NCBI GenBank assembly: GCA_036245525.1
Contig: BTPG01000003.1
Coordinates: 156,393,091 to 156,457,090 of the forward strand
Direction: 5' to 3'
Source of the DNA: Semisulcospira habei
Taxonomy: Eukaryota; Mollusca; Gastropoda; Semisulcospiridae
DNA length: 64,000 nucleotides
The notes under the pieces are model-generated. The model saw only the letters and a program-made list of their open reading frames with translations, ran no database searches and was not told the DNA's origin. The position numbers were made by a program, and so were the translations under genes. The stretch's first letter is position 1, and every line of letters starts with the position of its first letter. Below, piece by piece: positions 10,801 to 23,839 of the stretch.

Positions 10801-13800
10801 TGTTTCGTACACGATCGGATGGAAATACCAGTGTCGTAAAGACTATACACGTACTACACATGTGACCAGTGTGTGTCGTTGGTGTCCACAGACTTACCTA
10901 CAGGTGCACCAAGGTGTGGCATCAAAAAAACGGAATATGAATTACAACCTCCGAATTCAGCATTAGAATCAAGCTTAAGTCATTGCCGTTGTCAGTGACT
11001 CAAACGGCGATCGCTCCAGCTGACACTGTCAACACGTGGTTATGCTGCCTCGCGATAGGTAGGCACACATGTCCCTATACATCTAAGCTATCTGCTTTTG
11101 AAACCATGTCTCCAAACACAAAATTGTATCACTCCAAATATCTACACATCCACTCGCGATTCCGACTGTAATTCCCACGCTAGCGCATCAAAACTGACCG
11201 CATACCACAGACGAACGTACGTGCTGTGTACCGAGTGTAAACAGGAAATGTCAGTGCAAAGGGCGAGGTCACCACACACGCAGCGAGGCTAGCGCGTCGC
11301 CGGGCGCGCGATACGAAACACCTGACACCGCTGTAGCGGTTTGTTGGGTTCAACAGTATACGAGACCGCCAACCGCTACAGCGGTTTGCCGGGTTCAAAG
11401 GGTTAAGCCTTGGCTGTGATTGATAATGCTAATGTTACGACTGGCCAACACAAAGGGGTGTTTGTGTTCATCAAGAAAGAGCAGGCACAGGTATTTCAAT
11501 ATTTAAAACAAATAATTATCAAATCAATGAAGTTTGTTATGCAAATTATTTAAAGAATACTGTTCATGAGTTAAAGAAAATACCTACTAATGGCAAGAAA
11601 GACATCACTCTTCTTTCCTTTGTTTATGTGTTTTTCAAATGGCATATGTGCATACATAGAACTATTACTGATCAAGGACTATTCATATGTTGCAGGTATT
11701 TCTTGCTGGATGCACTCTGCATATGACTCATAACGCGGCAAAAAAAGCAGCAACACACATGCCGCCTTTCAAGACGGTTCTCGCAGATATATTCTTTTTC
11801 TTCGACAAAAGCTCTGAACGAAAAGGACAATTCCATGGAACGCAAAGACCTGTTTGAAGTGGAGCACAAGAAGATCCTAAAACATGTACCCACCCGCTGG
11901 CTCAGCATTTCAAGGTAAGATTTGAACCTTTGAGTTTCACTTAGGATTCTAGTCAGGTATGCAGCTCAGCACTGCATAATTCAGGAAAAGATTTTGGAAG
12001 GCAAGAGGAAAGGCAACAGTGACATACTGTGGTGATATTCTAATTTTGAGTGACTAAGTTGGTTGATTTTCTAGATACAATGGACATGAGGTAAAATGCT
12101 TTGAATCTGTGTGTTTCAGATGTTTGCAGAGGCATGAGAACTGGGATGCTTTGAAGATATTTTTCTGCAATGAAAAGGATTCATTTTGCAAAAGCTCAAA
12201 TGCATCCAACTATGCCGTCAGCAAAGTGCAGAACATCTTTGAGTTTGTTAGATCACCAACCAACCATCTTTACCTGTTGTTCCTGCTGCATACTGTCAAG
12301 GTCTTCGATCAGTTTCTGCTCACTTTTCAAAGGACCCACAGATCCACAAGCTCAGAAGAGGCATGGAGAGGCTTCTGAAGGTGATCATGTGCAGGTTTGT
12401 TAAACCAGCAGCCATGAAAGATAAGAGCATGCAGAACATTGACTATAAGAATCCAGACAACATGCTGCGTGATGAATAACCTGGGAATTGGAGAGGCGGC
12501 TATTGACTTCATCAAGCATCAGAAGCAGAACCATCTGAGAGAGTCCCACATTTTGGAGTTTTACTCAAATGTGCGCAAATACTTTGTAGAATTGGTCAAC
12601 TACCTGATGTCTCGGCTGCCACTCATAGACCCACTTCTTCATCATGCTAAAGTAGCTGATGTATCACTGCAAGATAGTGCGAGTTTGCAGAGTCTCAGGT
12701 TCTTCCTGGCCAGATATCCCTCTCTGCTACCACCTGGTTCAGATGTCAACATGATCACAGAGCAGTTTTGTGAGTATCGGGGCACAGACATGTCTGCCTG
12801 CAGTGCAGAATGGGTTGATGAAACATGGGCCAACATTGGAAGACTCACCAGTGATGGCATACAGTTTCTTGAGCTGTCCCTGGTCATGAGAGGCAACATA
12901 CCGCATGGAAGTGCACATTGTGAACGCATTTTTTCTTGTGTTCAAAAGAACAAGACTCCGCAGCAGAGCAGCATGGTGGAGAAAACACTGGAAAGCCTTC
13001 TGGTGTTGAAGTCTTCCCCACTGAAACCAGTGGATGCTGTTTGTAGGATGGATGCTGCCAGTCCGGATGGTGTTAAGTCAGCGTACGCCAAAAGTTTAAA
13101 AAGATTTTAGTGGGATACAACCTTTTGGGTTAGTCTGCAAAAATGGCAGTTCACTTGATGTGGGTTAATGGCAGATCAAAGATTCAAAAATGGAAATTAT
13201 TTTTTTTTTGATTGTGTGTTGTTATCTACAGAAGCTGGCATTAGACAAGCCAAATTTTCAATATTGCCCAAGACCAGTTTTCAAAAATTAATGGTCTTCA
13301 CCCATTATATCCTAGAGCCTCCTGTGGCCTGTGTAAATAACATTGACCACAGGTGACACTAGGACTTAGTGGGTCAATTGAAGAACAGACCATACATACA
13401 ATTTTTTTGTTAGATACAATTTTTGTCATTAAGTTTTGTAAGTCTGCAATCTGAAGATATCTTCATAAAGGGAGTGGAACACCCTCCAAAGCTTTTTCTT
13501 GGGAGTGAGTGTCTTTTCTGTCAACATTTCATGGATATTATCTTTTTGTTTAAGAAAACTGAAATGCTAACTGGAACACCTGTTACTGTTAACTCCCAAA
13601 TAACTGAGAGCGCTTTCCGCTTTTCTACGAAAATGTGTGTGCCAGAAAGCACCCTCAGTTGTCAAAAGGTTAATAAAGCCATACAATCATGCAAGATGTG
13701 AAGTTAGTATGATGATCAGGTTTGGTTTTCCACCCTGAAGGCTTGATGCCCGCTCTGCATGAGAAGACTACTCATTTGGCAGTAAAACTACTCATTTTGA

Positions 13801-16800
13801 CCCTGGTGACTACTCCTGGCAAGTTGGATGGGTAGGCAGGTCTGCTTGACTTCCTAATCAGTGATTTAATAACCCACCCACCCCCCAAAAGAAAAAAATA
13901 GAGTGTTTACTGCGACATAGAAGAACAAGATGGGATGAATCGGCCCACAAAATCTCTTCTATAAACTATAATAGTAGTACCAGTTATTATTATATAGACT
14001 GTAGTCTGTCATTTAACTCTTTAATGAGACATCATATTTCAATATGCTTGGAGGCTTTCTTAGGCACACCTTGAATGAAGCATGTCCTATATTTTCAAGC
14101 CTACACATAAGCGAACCTCACAGGTTTTCGTGTTTACATACATGCGCAAACATGCACATATGACATTTCACACCACAAGTATGTTCAGCAGCGAGGTTAT
14201 TGAACTAGACATGACATACATTTCTTTTGTTACTTTTCTATCAGTCTGACACCTGCCCTCCTGTGATACCATGTGCATGTAAGCGCTTCAACGTGTCCCA
14301 ACGTAAAAACTCTTCTATGAATAGAAGAGACTTTAAAAAGTATGGTCGCAGAAGTGTGTGTTACTTACTTACTTACTTACGCCTGTCACCCCTACCCGGG
14401 TATAGGCCGTCGACGAAAGACCTCCAGCAACTCCTGTCCTGTGCTTCTCCTTCGATTCTACTCCAGGTGGTTCCCAGTCTCTTGATGTCTGCTTGGAGGT
14501 CTCGACGCCAGGAGTTTCTCGGCCTGCCTCTTTTCCTCTTTCCCTGGGGGTTCCATGACAATGCCTGCCTAGTGATACTGGAAGCTGGCTTTCTCAGACT
14601 GTGACCGATCCATCCCCATCTTCTTCGCCCAATTTCATTCTCTGCTGTTATCTGCTCTGTTCTCTCCCAGAGTCTGACGTTGCTGATCTTCTCTGGCCAG
14701 TGGATTTTCAAAATTCTTCTAAGGCAACTGTTCATGAAGGTCTGTACTCTGTTGACTGTGGTTTTTGTCAATCTCCATGTCTCTGCTCCATATAGGAGAA
14801 CTGCTTTTACATTGGAGTTGAAAATCCGGACTTTGGTGTGTTTTGACAGCTCTCTGGAACTCCACACTTTTTTCAACTGGAGAAAGGCTGCTCTGGCTTT
14901 ACCGATTCGTGCTCTGACATCTGCATCAGTGCCGCCTTTTTTGTCTATGATGCTCCCGAGATAGGTGAAGGACTCCACCTCCTCCAACGGGGTGCCAGCA
15001 AGCAAGACTGGTTCTTCCCTGGTTGCGTTCAGCCTCATTGTCTGTTTTCTGTTTGTGAATGGTGAGGCCCACTTGGGACGAGATGTCAGCAAGCCTCGTG
15101 GTCTTGTCCTGCATTTGTTGATGAGTGTGGGACAGTAATGCCAAGTCGTCTGCAAAATCGAGGTCGTCAAGCTGTGTCCACTGTATTCCACTTCGTCTGT
15201 GCTCTGTGGTCATCTTCATGACCCAGTCTATGGCCAGTAGGAAGAGGAACGGAGACAGCAGACACCCCTGCCTGACACCAGTTCTGACCTGGAGCTCTCT
15301 GGTGAACTGCCCTTCGTGGATCACGCGACATGTCATGCCATCATAGCTGCTCTTGATCAGGCGGACGAGCTTTGTGGGTACACCGTAGTGTCGTAGGAGT
15401 TTCCACAGAGTCTCTCGGTCCACGCTGTCAAATGCTTTCTCATAATCCACAAAGTTGACGTACAGCGGGGAGCTCCACTCCAGAGACTGTTCCACGATGA
15501 TGCGGAGAGTGGCGATCTGGTCTGTACATGATCGGTTCTTCCTGAATCCTGCTTGCTGGTCTCTCAGCTGGGGGTCAACGGAGCTCTTCATTCTCTCTAG
15601 GATGATCCTGTTGAAGACCTTTCCTGGTACTGACAGCAAGGTGATTCCTCTGTAGTTGGAACACTTGCTGAGGTCGCCTTTCTTGGGAAGCTTGATTAGG
15701 TACCCCTCCTTCCAGTCAGCTGGCATCACCTCCTCTTCCCAGATCTTTCCAAACAGTGGGTACAGCATCTCCACTGTTGTCTCTAGGTCTGCTTTCAGAG
15801 ACTCCGCTGGGATGCCATCTGGCCCTGCTGCTTTGCCATTCTTCAAAAATGCCACTGCTTTTCTGATCTCTTCCCGGCTGGGTCTGTCACAGCTGATGGG
15901 TAGGTCGGTCTCTGCCGGCTGGATGTCGGGGGGGTCGGGTGGGCTAGGTCTGTTCAGTAACTCTTCAAAATACTCATCCCATCTGTCGAGTTGGTCTGCT
16001 CTGTCTGCAATAGGCTTGCCTTCTTTGTCTTTTACTGGTCTTTCTGTATGGCCATACTTACCCGACAATCTTCTGGTAATGTCGTGGAGCTGTTTCATGT
16101 TGCCGCTGCCTGCTGCCTTTTCTGCCTCTGCTGCCAGGCTGTCTGTGTAGGCCCTCTTGTCTGCCCTGATACTCCTCTTCACCTCACGGTTGGCTTCCGA
16201 GTATTCCCCCTGTGCCCTTACTTTGGCTGCTCTCGTGCGACTGTTGTTGACCGCTGCTTTCTTCTGCTTCCTCGCTTCTATCTTCTTCAAGGTCTGTGCC
16301 GACAGCCAGTCCTTGTGGTGGTGTTTCCTGAACCCTACAGTGTCTTTGCAGGTTGAGTTCAGCGCCTCTCTAACTGCCTTCCACTGCTGCTCTGTGGTGA
16401 CCGCCTCCTCTTCATTTACTAGCTCCTGTAGCGCTTGAAACCGGTTGGACAGCACCAGTTTGAACTCTTCTCTAACTCCAGTTTCTCTCAGGAGGCCTAC
16501 ATTATAGCGCTGTCTTCTTGTTGTCTCTGTGCGGCTTTTCTTTAGCTTGAGCGTCATTCTTAAGGTAAGCAGATGGTGGTCTGAGGCGACATCTGCTCCC
16601 CTCCTCACTCGAACATCTTGAAGGGATCTTCTAAATTTCTTGCTAATGCAGATATGGTCTATTTGGTTCTCTGTTGTATGGTCAGTTGAGACCCAAGTTG
16701 CTTTGTGTATTCTTCTGTGTGGGAAGATGCTGCAGAAGTGTGTGTGCCAAGGAATAAATGAAGATTACTTGAACAAAAGGAAACTACTCATCGAAGAGCA

Positions 16801-19800
16801 CTATGTGGATTTACTATTTTTAAAAAAAAAAGGTTTAAGGTCAGCGTGAAATAACAGGGTAGGTCAAGTTGTGACTTGAGGTAAACGCACAATTGTTTTG
16901 TTTTTGTCTTACTCTTGTCTTTCTTTTTCAGCTCCATATCGATGACATCTCCAAGTATGCCGATGTGTACAACCCTTCCAGTGATGGTGGTGCCTTCAAG
17001 AATATCAAAGTTTGTTTTCAAGCATTTAATACCACATGACTAAGTGCCAAAAGGTTTGCACAAAAAGTGGAAATTGAAGGTTGTTTACAAAATGTAATAT
17101 ACTAATGGTCAAAACTTAAGGGCCACTTTTTATCCCAGATGCACTGACAACACCACACAAATAATGTAACAGTACTTGGAGTCAGTACTTTGCTAATTTA
17201 TTCAGCAACAATTTCATTTAAGTTTTGAGTAAATCAAGCAATTGTAACAACAGCAGTTCATTAGAATGTTCACCCACCCCTCATTTGAAAAGTCACACAA
17301 GACTGGTCCAGTCAGTTGCGAGTGTACCCACCGTTGGCAGCCAAACATTCAATGCAGCATTGACGCATGGAGTTCACCAGGGTTCGGAGAACATGTTGTG
17401 GGATCGCTTCCCACTCATGATGCAGGAACTGAGTCAGCTGGGGGACGCCTTGAGGTGGGGGGTGGTTGCTACCTACAGTTTGTCCCAGCACGTGCCAGAG
17501 GTGCTCGATGGGAGCCAGATCAGGTGAACGAGCTGGCCACTCCATCCTCATGATGCCCCGTTCCTCAAGGTACTCATCCACCACCCGGGTGCGATTAGGT
17601 TGAGCGTTGTTTTCCTGCAGAACAGCATTGTCGCCCATGGCTTGGAGAGCTGGCTGGATGAGGGGCTGCACAATCTTGTCCCGATAACGCAGTCCAGTCA
17701 GGGTGCTTCGGATGATGTGGAGGGGGGGGGGGGGGGGGGTCCTGCCTTCCCTGCTGAAGCCTGCCCAGAGCATGACTGAACCACCTCCATAGCGATCCAC
17801 CTCTTGGACGCATCCATCCATGAATTGCTCGCCCTGGCGTCTCCAGACCCTCGCCCTGCCGTTGTTGAAGGACACGGTTAACCGTGACTCATCAGTAAAC
17901 AGAACCTGAGTCCACTGGAGTCTGTTCCACCTCACATGTTGATGACACCAGCCAACCCGGGCTCTGCGATGAGCTGGAGTGAGGGGTATTCTCACTGCTG
18001 CTCTGCATGAAGCCAGGCCAATTTCGCTCAAACGTCAGACTGTGCTTCTGCTGACGTTGACGTTTGCAGCTTGCATCAGTTGACATCGCAGAGTGGTTGA
18101 CGTGACTGTTCGGTCGCACAGAGCCACCACACAGAGGTATCTGTTCTGCTGGTGCAGCGCGGGTGTCCTGAGTAGGGTCGTCATTCTGCCCTTTCAGTTT
18201 CTTCGAACCGTGCCAGCAGCCTCTGGCTCACTGAATGGGACACCCCAAGACGTCTCCCAACTTCTCGTCCAGAAATTCCATCCTGCAGCCATGCTAGCGC
18301 CTGGCCTTGATCTACTGGCGTTAGGCTTTGTCGTGGTGGCATGGTTATTGCCCCTACTGTACCGGTATTTGTAGCGAAACAGAAGTACTTGGTGTTGACG
18401 ACTGACCCCTTTAGCATGTGCATCACGACTTTACCGAGTTTTTTCACCTGCCTGCCTTTGGTACGCTTGCCAGTATCGCCTTTGTGCCCGCCAGCTTTTC
18501 ACAAAAACTGACAATGTTTCACGTGCATTTGACACATTCGTGGAAATTGATGAATTGTCTATTGTTCCCTGTACAGTGAACTGTCTAAGGTCAGCTTTTA
18601 AACCATTTGGATCCAAAGAACATTGTATTTTATTAGCTTACTTGTCATGATAAACAATGACACAGAAAAATGGGGTGGCCGTTAAGTTTTGACCATTAGT
18701 ATAAATGCATTTAATAAAGGTTATAAATATAATAGTTTTGAAGATTTTCCAAAAGCAGAAGATAGTTATTTTCACATTCTTTGAGGAATCATATTTTTAA
18801 AATGGCAAATAGACATGTATGATAGGTAATATTTTCTTTCTTATTCAGTAATAAAATGATGCTGTTTAAATGTTAGTATTGTTACACCAAAACATTCACT
18901 AACAGCATTTACTTTCAATATTTACGAGTTTGGCTTAGAAATCTTATGAAAAAGAACCATCTTAATTCACAGTCAACTATTCGACATGGTCAACTCACAG
19001 TTTGCCCCCCAAAATGTAAGACTGCGCTTAAAACATTTCTTTGAAGCAAGTGTGCTTCTTTTGTTTCATAGCAAACCACATTTTCGAGGTGAAGATACCT
19101 CACTTCTGTCAATAAGTATAACTGAAAAATATAGCAGGATAATTTGTCCTGTTATATGTCTCATGTTGCATAATTGATCTACAAAATGTCGGACATGAAG
19201 ATTGTGAACAACATTACAACGCAACCTCAACCTAAAGGAACTGGAAATTACATGTGGTTAACCCAGTCAATTTTAAAAGTGCAATTGTTTCCCAGATTTT
19301 CGTACAATTGTTAGATCAAAATGATCAGAATTTTCAAATTGGAAACCGCTGACAATGACGCTTCAATTTAAAAAATAAAGTTTTGCTGCATTAGTCTGAC
19401 TTTTGGGAGATATGCACTAGTACTGTTTCCAGCCCTTTTTTGCATGACAATGTATATAAACAGGAATTTGGTAAGCACGGTCAAGTTACAGCATGTCTAA
19501 CATCCAGCTGACACAACTTTTGGGCACAATTATTTAAATACATTACCGACTTTCTGAGACTTTCCTCATTACAAACATGTAGTTTTCTGTGTGTTTATTT
19601 TTCCCCTAAGTGCAGTCTACAGTGGAGTCCGCTTAACACGAATTTCTGGGGACAGGGAAAATTAGTGTAAAACGTATTTCGTGTTAACCGATTTAGACTA
19701 AAACGTGTTCACAGTCTGAAACAAGAGTGCATGGGAGGTGTGCCCTGCCCTGGAGGTTAAGCGTGCACAGTATCATACTTTACTTGCTTACTCTCATCTC

Positions 19801-22800
19801 AAAAGGAAAACAATAGACCACATGCATACAGCCCGTGGATTTAATGTGCAATCCATCAGTAAAAACAACAGTCCATCTGATGAAACAGCTCTGTAACCAC
19901 ATGCTGTGTAGGAGCTAGTGTGCTATTTTTAGCTGTGTACCAATATGTACGGGCAACTATGAACGCTGCGCGTTGTCAATCAGTGTCACGAACCTTAGAA
20001 CTTCTGTTTTCATCCTCTGTAGTACTTTGCGTCTATTGATTACAAATCAGATCAGTATGTGTTTTGAGGCTCGTATTGAGGAATGAAAAAAATCAAGCGC
20101 TAAAAATAACTGACTTAATGCCAGCCGATGAATACACGTACAAGATCGGCAGAATACAGGAACACAATCAGTTAAGATGGCAGTTTCCCCATCTTGCTCA
20201 CTCCCGCTGTACATGGCATGGTCAATCTTTGTCTTTGGTTCAATAAAGAATGGGAAAGGAAGAATCTCGTCTAGATTAACTCGCTTTCCTTGCCACCGAT
20301 CAATTATTTTCAGAAACAGGGCTCTATGTAAAAAAACGTGCAGCCCTCCCGTCCCTCCTCTCTCCCTCACCCACCACTACTACCCCCACCCTTTTGCTAG
20401 GCATTGTGTGTGTACAGAACCTGCGGCGGATGTGTCTGTCAGCGACCTCCGTCACTTGTGTACCGATACATGTGAGCGTGCATGTTGAGCATAGTGCTTG
20501 AAAACAAGATCGGACCGAGGTGTGAAAGCTAACAATGATGCGGTCATTCAGGCATATTAGCTATTGCGTAACAGAGCTTGCGGGTACTTCTGTAAACAAA
20601 GCTTCCGCATGCGGTGTTAGTTACACAGAGGGTGGAATCGTCTCGGTCCTTGGGATGGTTGTTCGTGTTAAACATGTGAAAATACTATAAAATGTTCTGG
20701 TGGGGAAACAAAATCATCTTCGTGTTAAGCAGGAATTTCATGTTAAGCATTTTGTGTTAACCATGAAATTTTAATAGAGAACAAGAGGGCTGTCAGCAGG
20801 GAATTCTACAACGTTTCGTGTTAACCAGAAATTTGTGTAAGTGTGTTTGCGTTAACTGGGCTCCACTGTATCTTAAATGATGATGCAGTAAAACAACCAC
20901 CATGTAACTATTTTCAGCACCTTGATTTCAGCCCTCATTTCATCTTTGTCAACAAATATGTCATCACACATTCCAAGTTTGCAGTCAGATTTATTTAATA
21001 ATAATAATAAAAGAGATTTGTTTATTCTAAAAGTAGCTATAAGCGCTGATACAACAAAAAGGCTAACACGCACACACATATGTGAACGTGGTGATGAATT
21101 ATGCATGGCTGGGGAAATGAACTAGTGAAAGGCAGCGTTGTAGAGGTGTATTTCTACTATTTGTCCATTCATTTCCATGCACAACCAGTACAACACGACA
21201 AGAATATTGAATCCTGAAAATGTATTTCAGGCAAAACGGCACCACCTATTTCAAGCACACATTTTGACACTTACCCGGTAGTCACATACTCATTCCTGGA
21301 AGCAAGCTTTACAGTCCAAATATTTAACAGGACCACCCCTGTTTGTGTCTTGATTCAAAAGAGAATGCAGTGTTATGCTGCACCATGAGAGATGGCAAGG
21401 TCAAACGGTGATGACACACTATTCAGGCTGTTTACTTTCCTTAAATTTATTCCCTATAAATACATGTAAGTTGTAACACTGATGCTTCTTGATGATTATC
21501 ATAGCCCTACAGCAATGCAGGGGTTACCTTTGCATTTAAATTGTTTTCAGACATGTACATTCTGTTATGATCTATATAAATTATTTTTTGTTCATATGCA
21601 ATAGAAATAGTGAGTCTGTGTAATGGGCCAGTTGTCCATCTGCTATTGTCCATGGTAAACTTTAATGTTGGCATTTTCACTTTGTGGCAAGGCCTTTCTA
21701 AACAACCAATTTCAGTGACCTCTCTAGGTTACAGGAGGTCAAGAAATAGGTATTTTAAAAAAGGCAAATAATTTTTCTATTTATTTTTTTTTTCAATATT
21801 TTTAACTTCAGATCTGAACCTGGTAATAAAGAGGAGGCAAGCTTTCCACAAACGGTCTGTGAAATGTCTTTTTCTCTATATAAAAGGGTCTGTTGGATGA
21901 GCACTTTTCACTTGAGCTGCCCCATGTGCTGGATTCGCACAAGGCCCTAGGTACCCTGCGGAGCAAGTTCCAGGGAGCTGTGCATGACGTCACCTCTGCT
22001 GCTGATCTCTCCCAGCTGGACCTGGACGGCAAACAAAACTATCTGCTCATTGTGCGTCTGAAGCCAGTGGCCACAGCCAAGAATGAAGAGGCAGCTATTG
22101 CAGCTAATGGTAACATTATTTCTGCAGAATTGACGTAATATAAAAGAGTTATTTTACCTCTCACCCACCCCCACCCCTTGTTCTTGCAGCCACCAGTACT
22201 GTCAACAGTACAGGTGACTACTTGCACAAGTGAGGAATATATAATGTGTGGATGGTTGGAACACAGGTAAATCATCATACCGTTTAAAATAGAAACAACG
22301 ATGTTTCGGATCAAAGATCCTTCCTCAGGTGACATGGAAACAAACGTAGAACACGACAGAAAGAAAAGACGTCATCCTGTATAGAGAGAATTTAGAATGA
22401 CGTAAAAAAAACACACACACACACACACACACATAATGACGCAAATACACATGCACAAAACAGTAGCACAAAACTTATGTCTATATACATACACGTCGCT
22501 GCATACATTCGCATTCACTCGTGCCTGCTGCAGCTCACGCACATGCACACACACACACACACACACTCAAAGGTAGCATCCTTGATACTGGATGCTACCT
22601 TTGTGTGCATGTGCGTGAGCTGCAGCAGGCATGAGTGAATGCGAATGTATGCAGTGATGTGTATGTATATAGACGTGTGTTTTGTGCATGTGTATTTGCG
22701 TCATTATGTGTGTGTGTTTTTTTTTTTTACGTCATTCTAAATTCTCTCTATACAGGATGACGTCTTTTCTTTCTGTCGTGTTCTTTTCTGTTCTACGTTT

Positions 22801-23799
22801 GTTTCCATGTCACCTGAGGAAGGATCTTTGATCCAAAACGTCGTTATTTGTTTCTATTGTAAAGGGTTTTCTACCACTATCTTCTGTTTTTCTTTCACGT
22901 GAAACCCTCAGGGATGGGAATTGTCCGCGAAAACGCGGGATTCCGCGGGGGAAGAAAATTTTTCCGTGAAATTGAAAAGGCGTCTCCACGAAAAAACATC
23001 GTGGGTAGCAAAACGAGCAAAGCACCGGTTTTACTCCGCGGGCAGGCTATGACGTGGCAGGCTGCGTTCGCCCACTGGTTACTCACTCTGTGCGCCGCGC
23101 GCTGCGCAGTAACCTAGGCGGGCAGACACGCGCTCTGAAAGAAGCCAATCTTCCGGTGGAGTACGTACTTCATTGTGTTGATCAACATGGCTTGCGGCGT
23201 GACTCGTCTTGTGAATCGTGGCGGCAAATTTGACGATTCAAGCAGTCTTAAGAAGTGGCGATGGGACTGGATATCGGCCGAAGTAAAGTTAAACAGTCTT
23301 AGGTCCAACGCCAAGGGGTGGTGTGGTGGGTGGGTGAGTGCCAAGCTGTCCGAAAAACCGCTAGTTTCTGGCTGCCTGATGACGGCATCGTGTTTGTTCA
23401 GGGCCCTCCTTTTTCCCTCTTTAGCACCAGCCAGCAGTCCAGCGGCACTGTCCATCCCTGAGAGCCAGCTCCGTCTTTTTCTTTTGTTATATTACTCAGC
23501 TGGCAAACCGCAGGTAGTGCGTTGAGATATATATCTGAACTAATTTTTTTTTTTAAATGAAAAATTCAGGCTAAATTTTGAAACGTTAAACAATATTTCG
23601 AGAGATCGTGGAATTTAATATGTACACTACATACCTATCAGAACTCCAAATTTATGTGCCCACACACTGAGTTTCAGTAATAATATGTGCAACTCTACAT
23701 CTTTTAGTCCACACTTTAACCAGTACTGAATAACATCCTAACTTTAGGATACAAACGAGGCTGGTAGGGTAATAAAAGCTAGGTTTGCATCCACAGTCT

Positions 23800-23839
<40 letters not shown>

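Larger units (their letters stand above)
8627..13844 (+). mobile_element. hAT-superfamily DNA transposon, 5.2 kb, in ATP6AP1 intron 2
   Basis: The ends are CAGACCTGCCTAC (8627-8639) and its complement GTAGGCAGGTCTG (13832-13844), a typical hAT terminal repeat. The flanking CTTGACT at 8620-8626 and 13845-13851 is the target duplication (7 bp perfect; an eighth base does not match). It carries a multi-exon transposase-like gene in the same orientation as the host gene and has itself been hit by a TTAA-flanked element. Confidence 0.8.

Noticed and set aside
15656..16438. Long plus-strand open stretches opposite the RTE-like LINE (also at 44516-44947 and 51813-52037).
   Set aside because: They are antisense shadows of the reverse transcriptase frame; the same pattern recurs in every copy and has no family motifs.
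22300..22345. Possible hammerhead ribozyme in the left arm of the intron 4 palindrome (minus strand CTGAGGA, hairpin GGATC-TTT-GATCC, then GAAAC).
   Set aside because: An extra A separates the core from stem II, no stem I can be formed from the flanks, and the right arm and the relative at about 57930 change core bases.
23175..23525. A 116-codon open stretch inside the hAT-like non-autonomous element as a host gene.
   Set aside because: It lies between hAT-type terminal repeats and has no recognisable domain; at best it is a transposon remnant.
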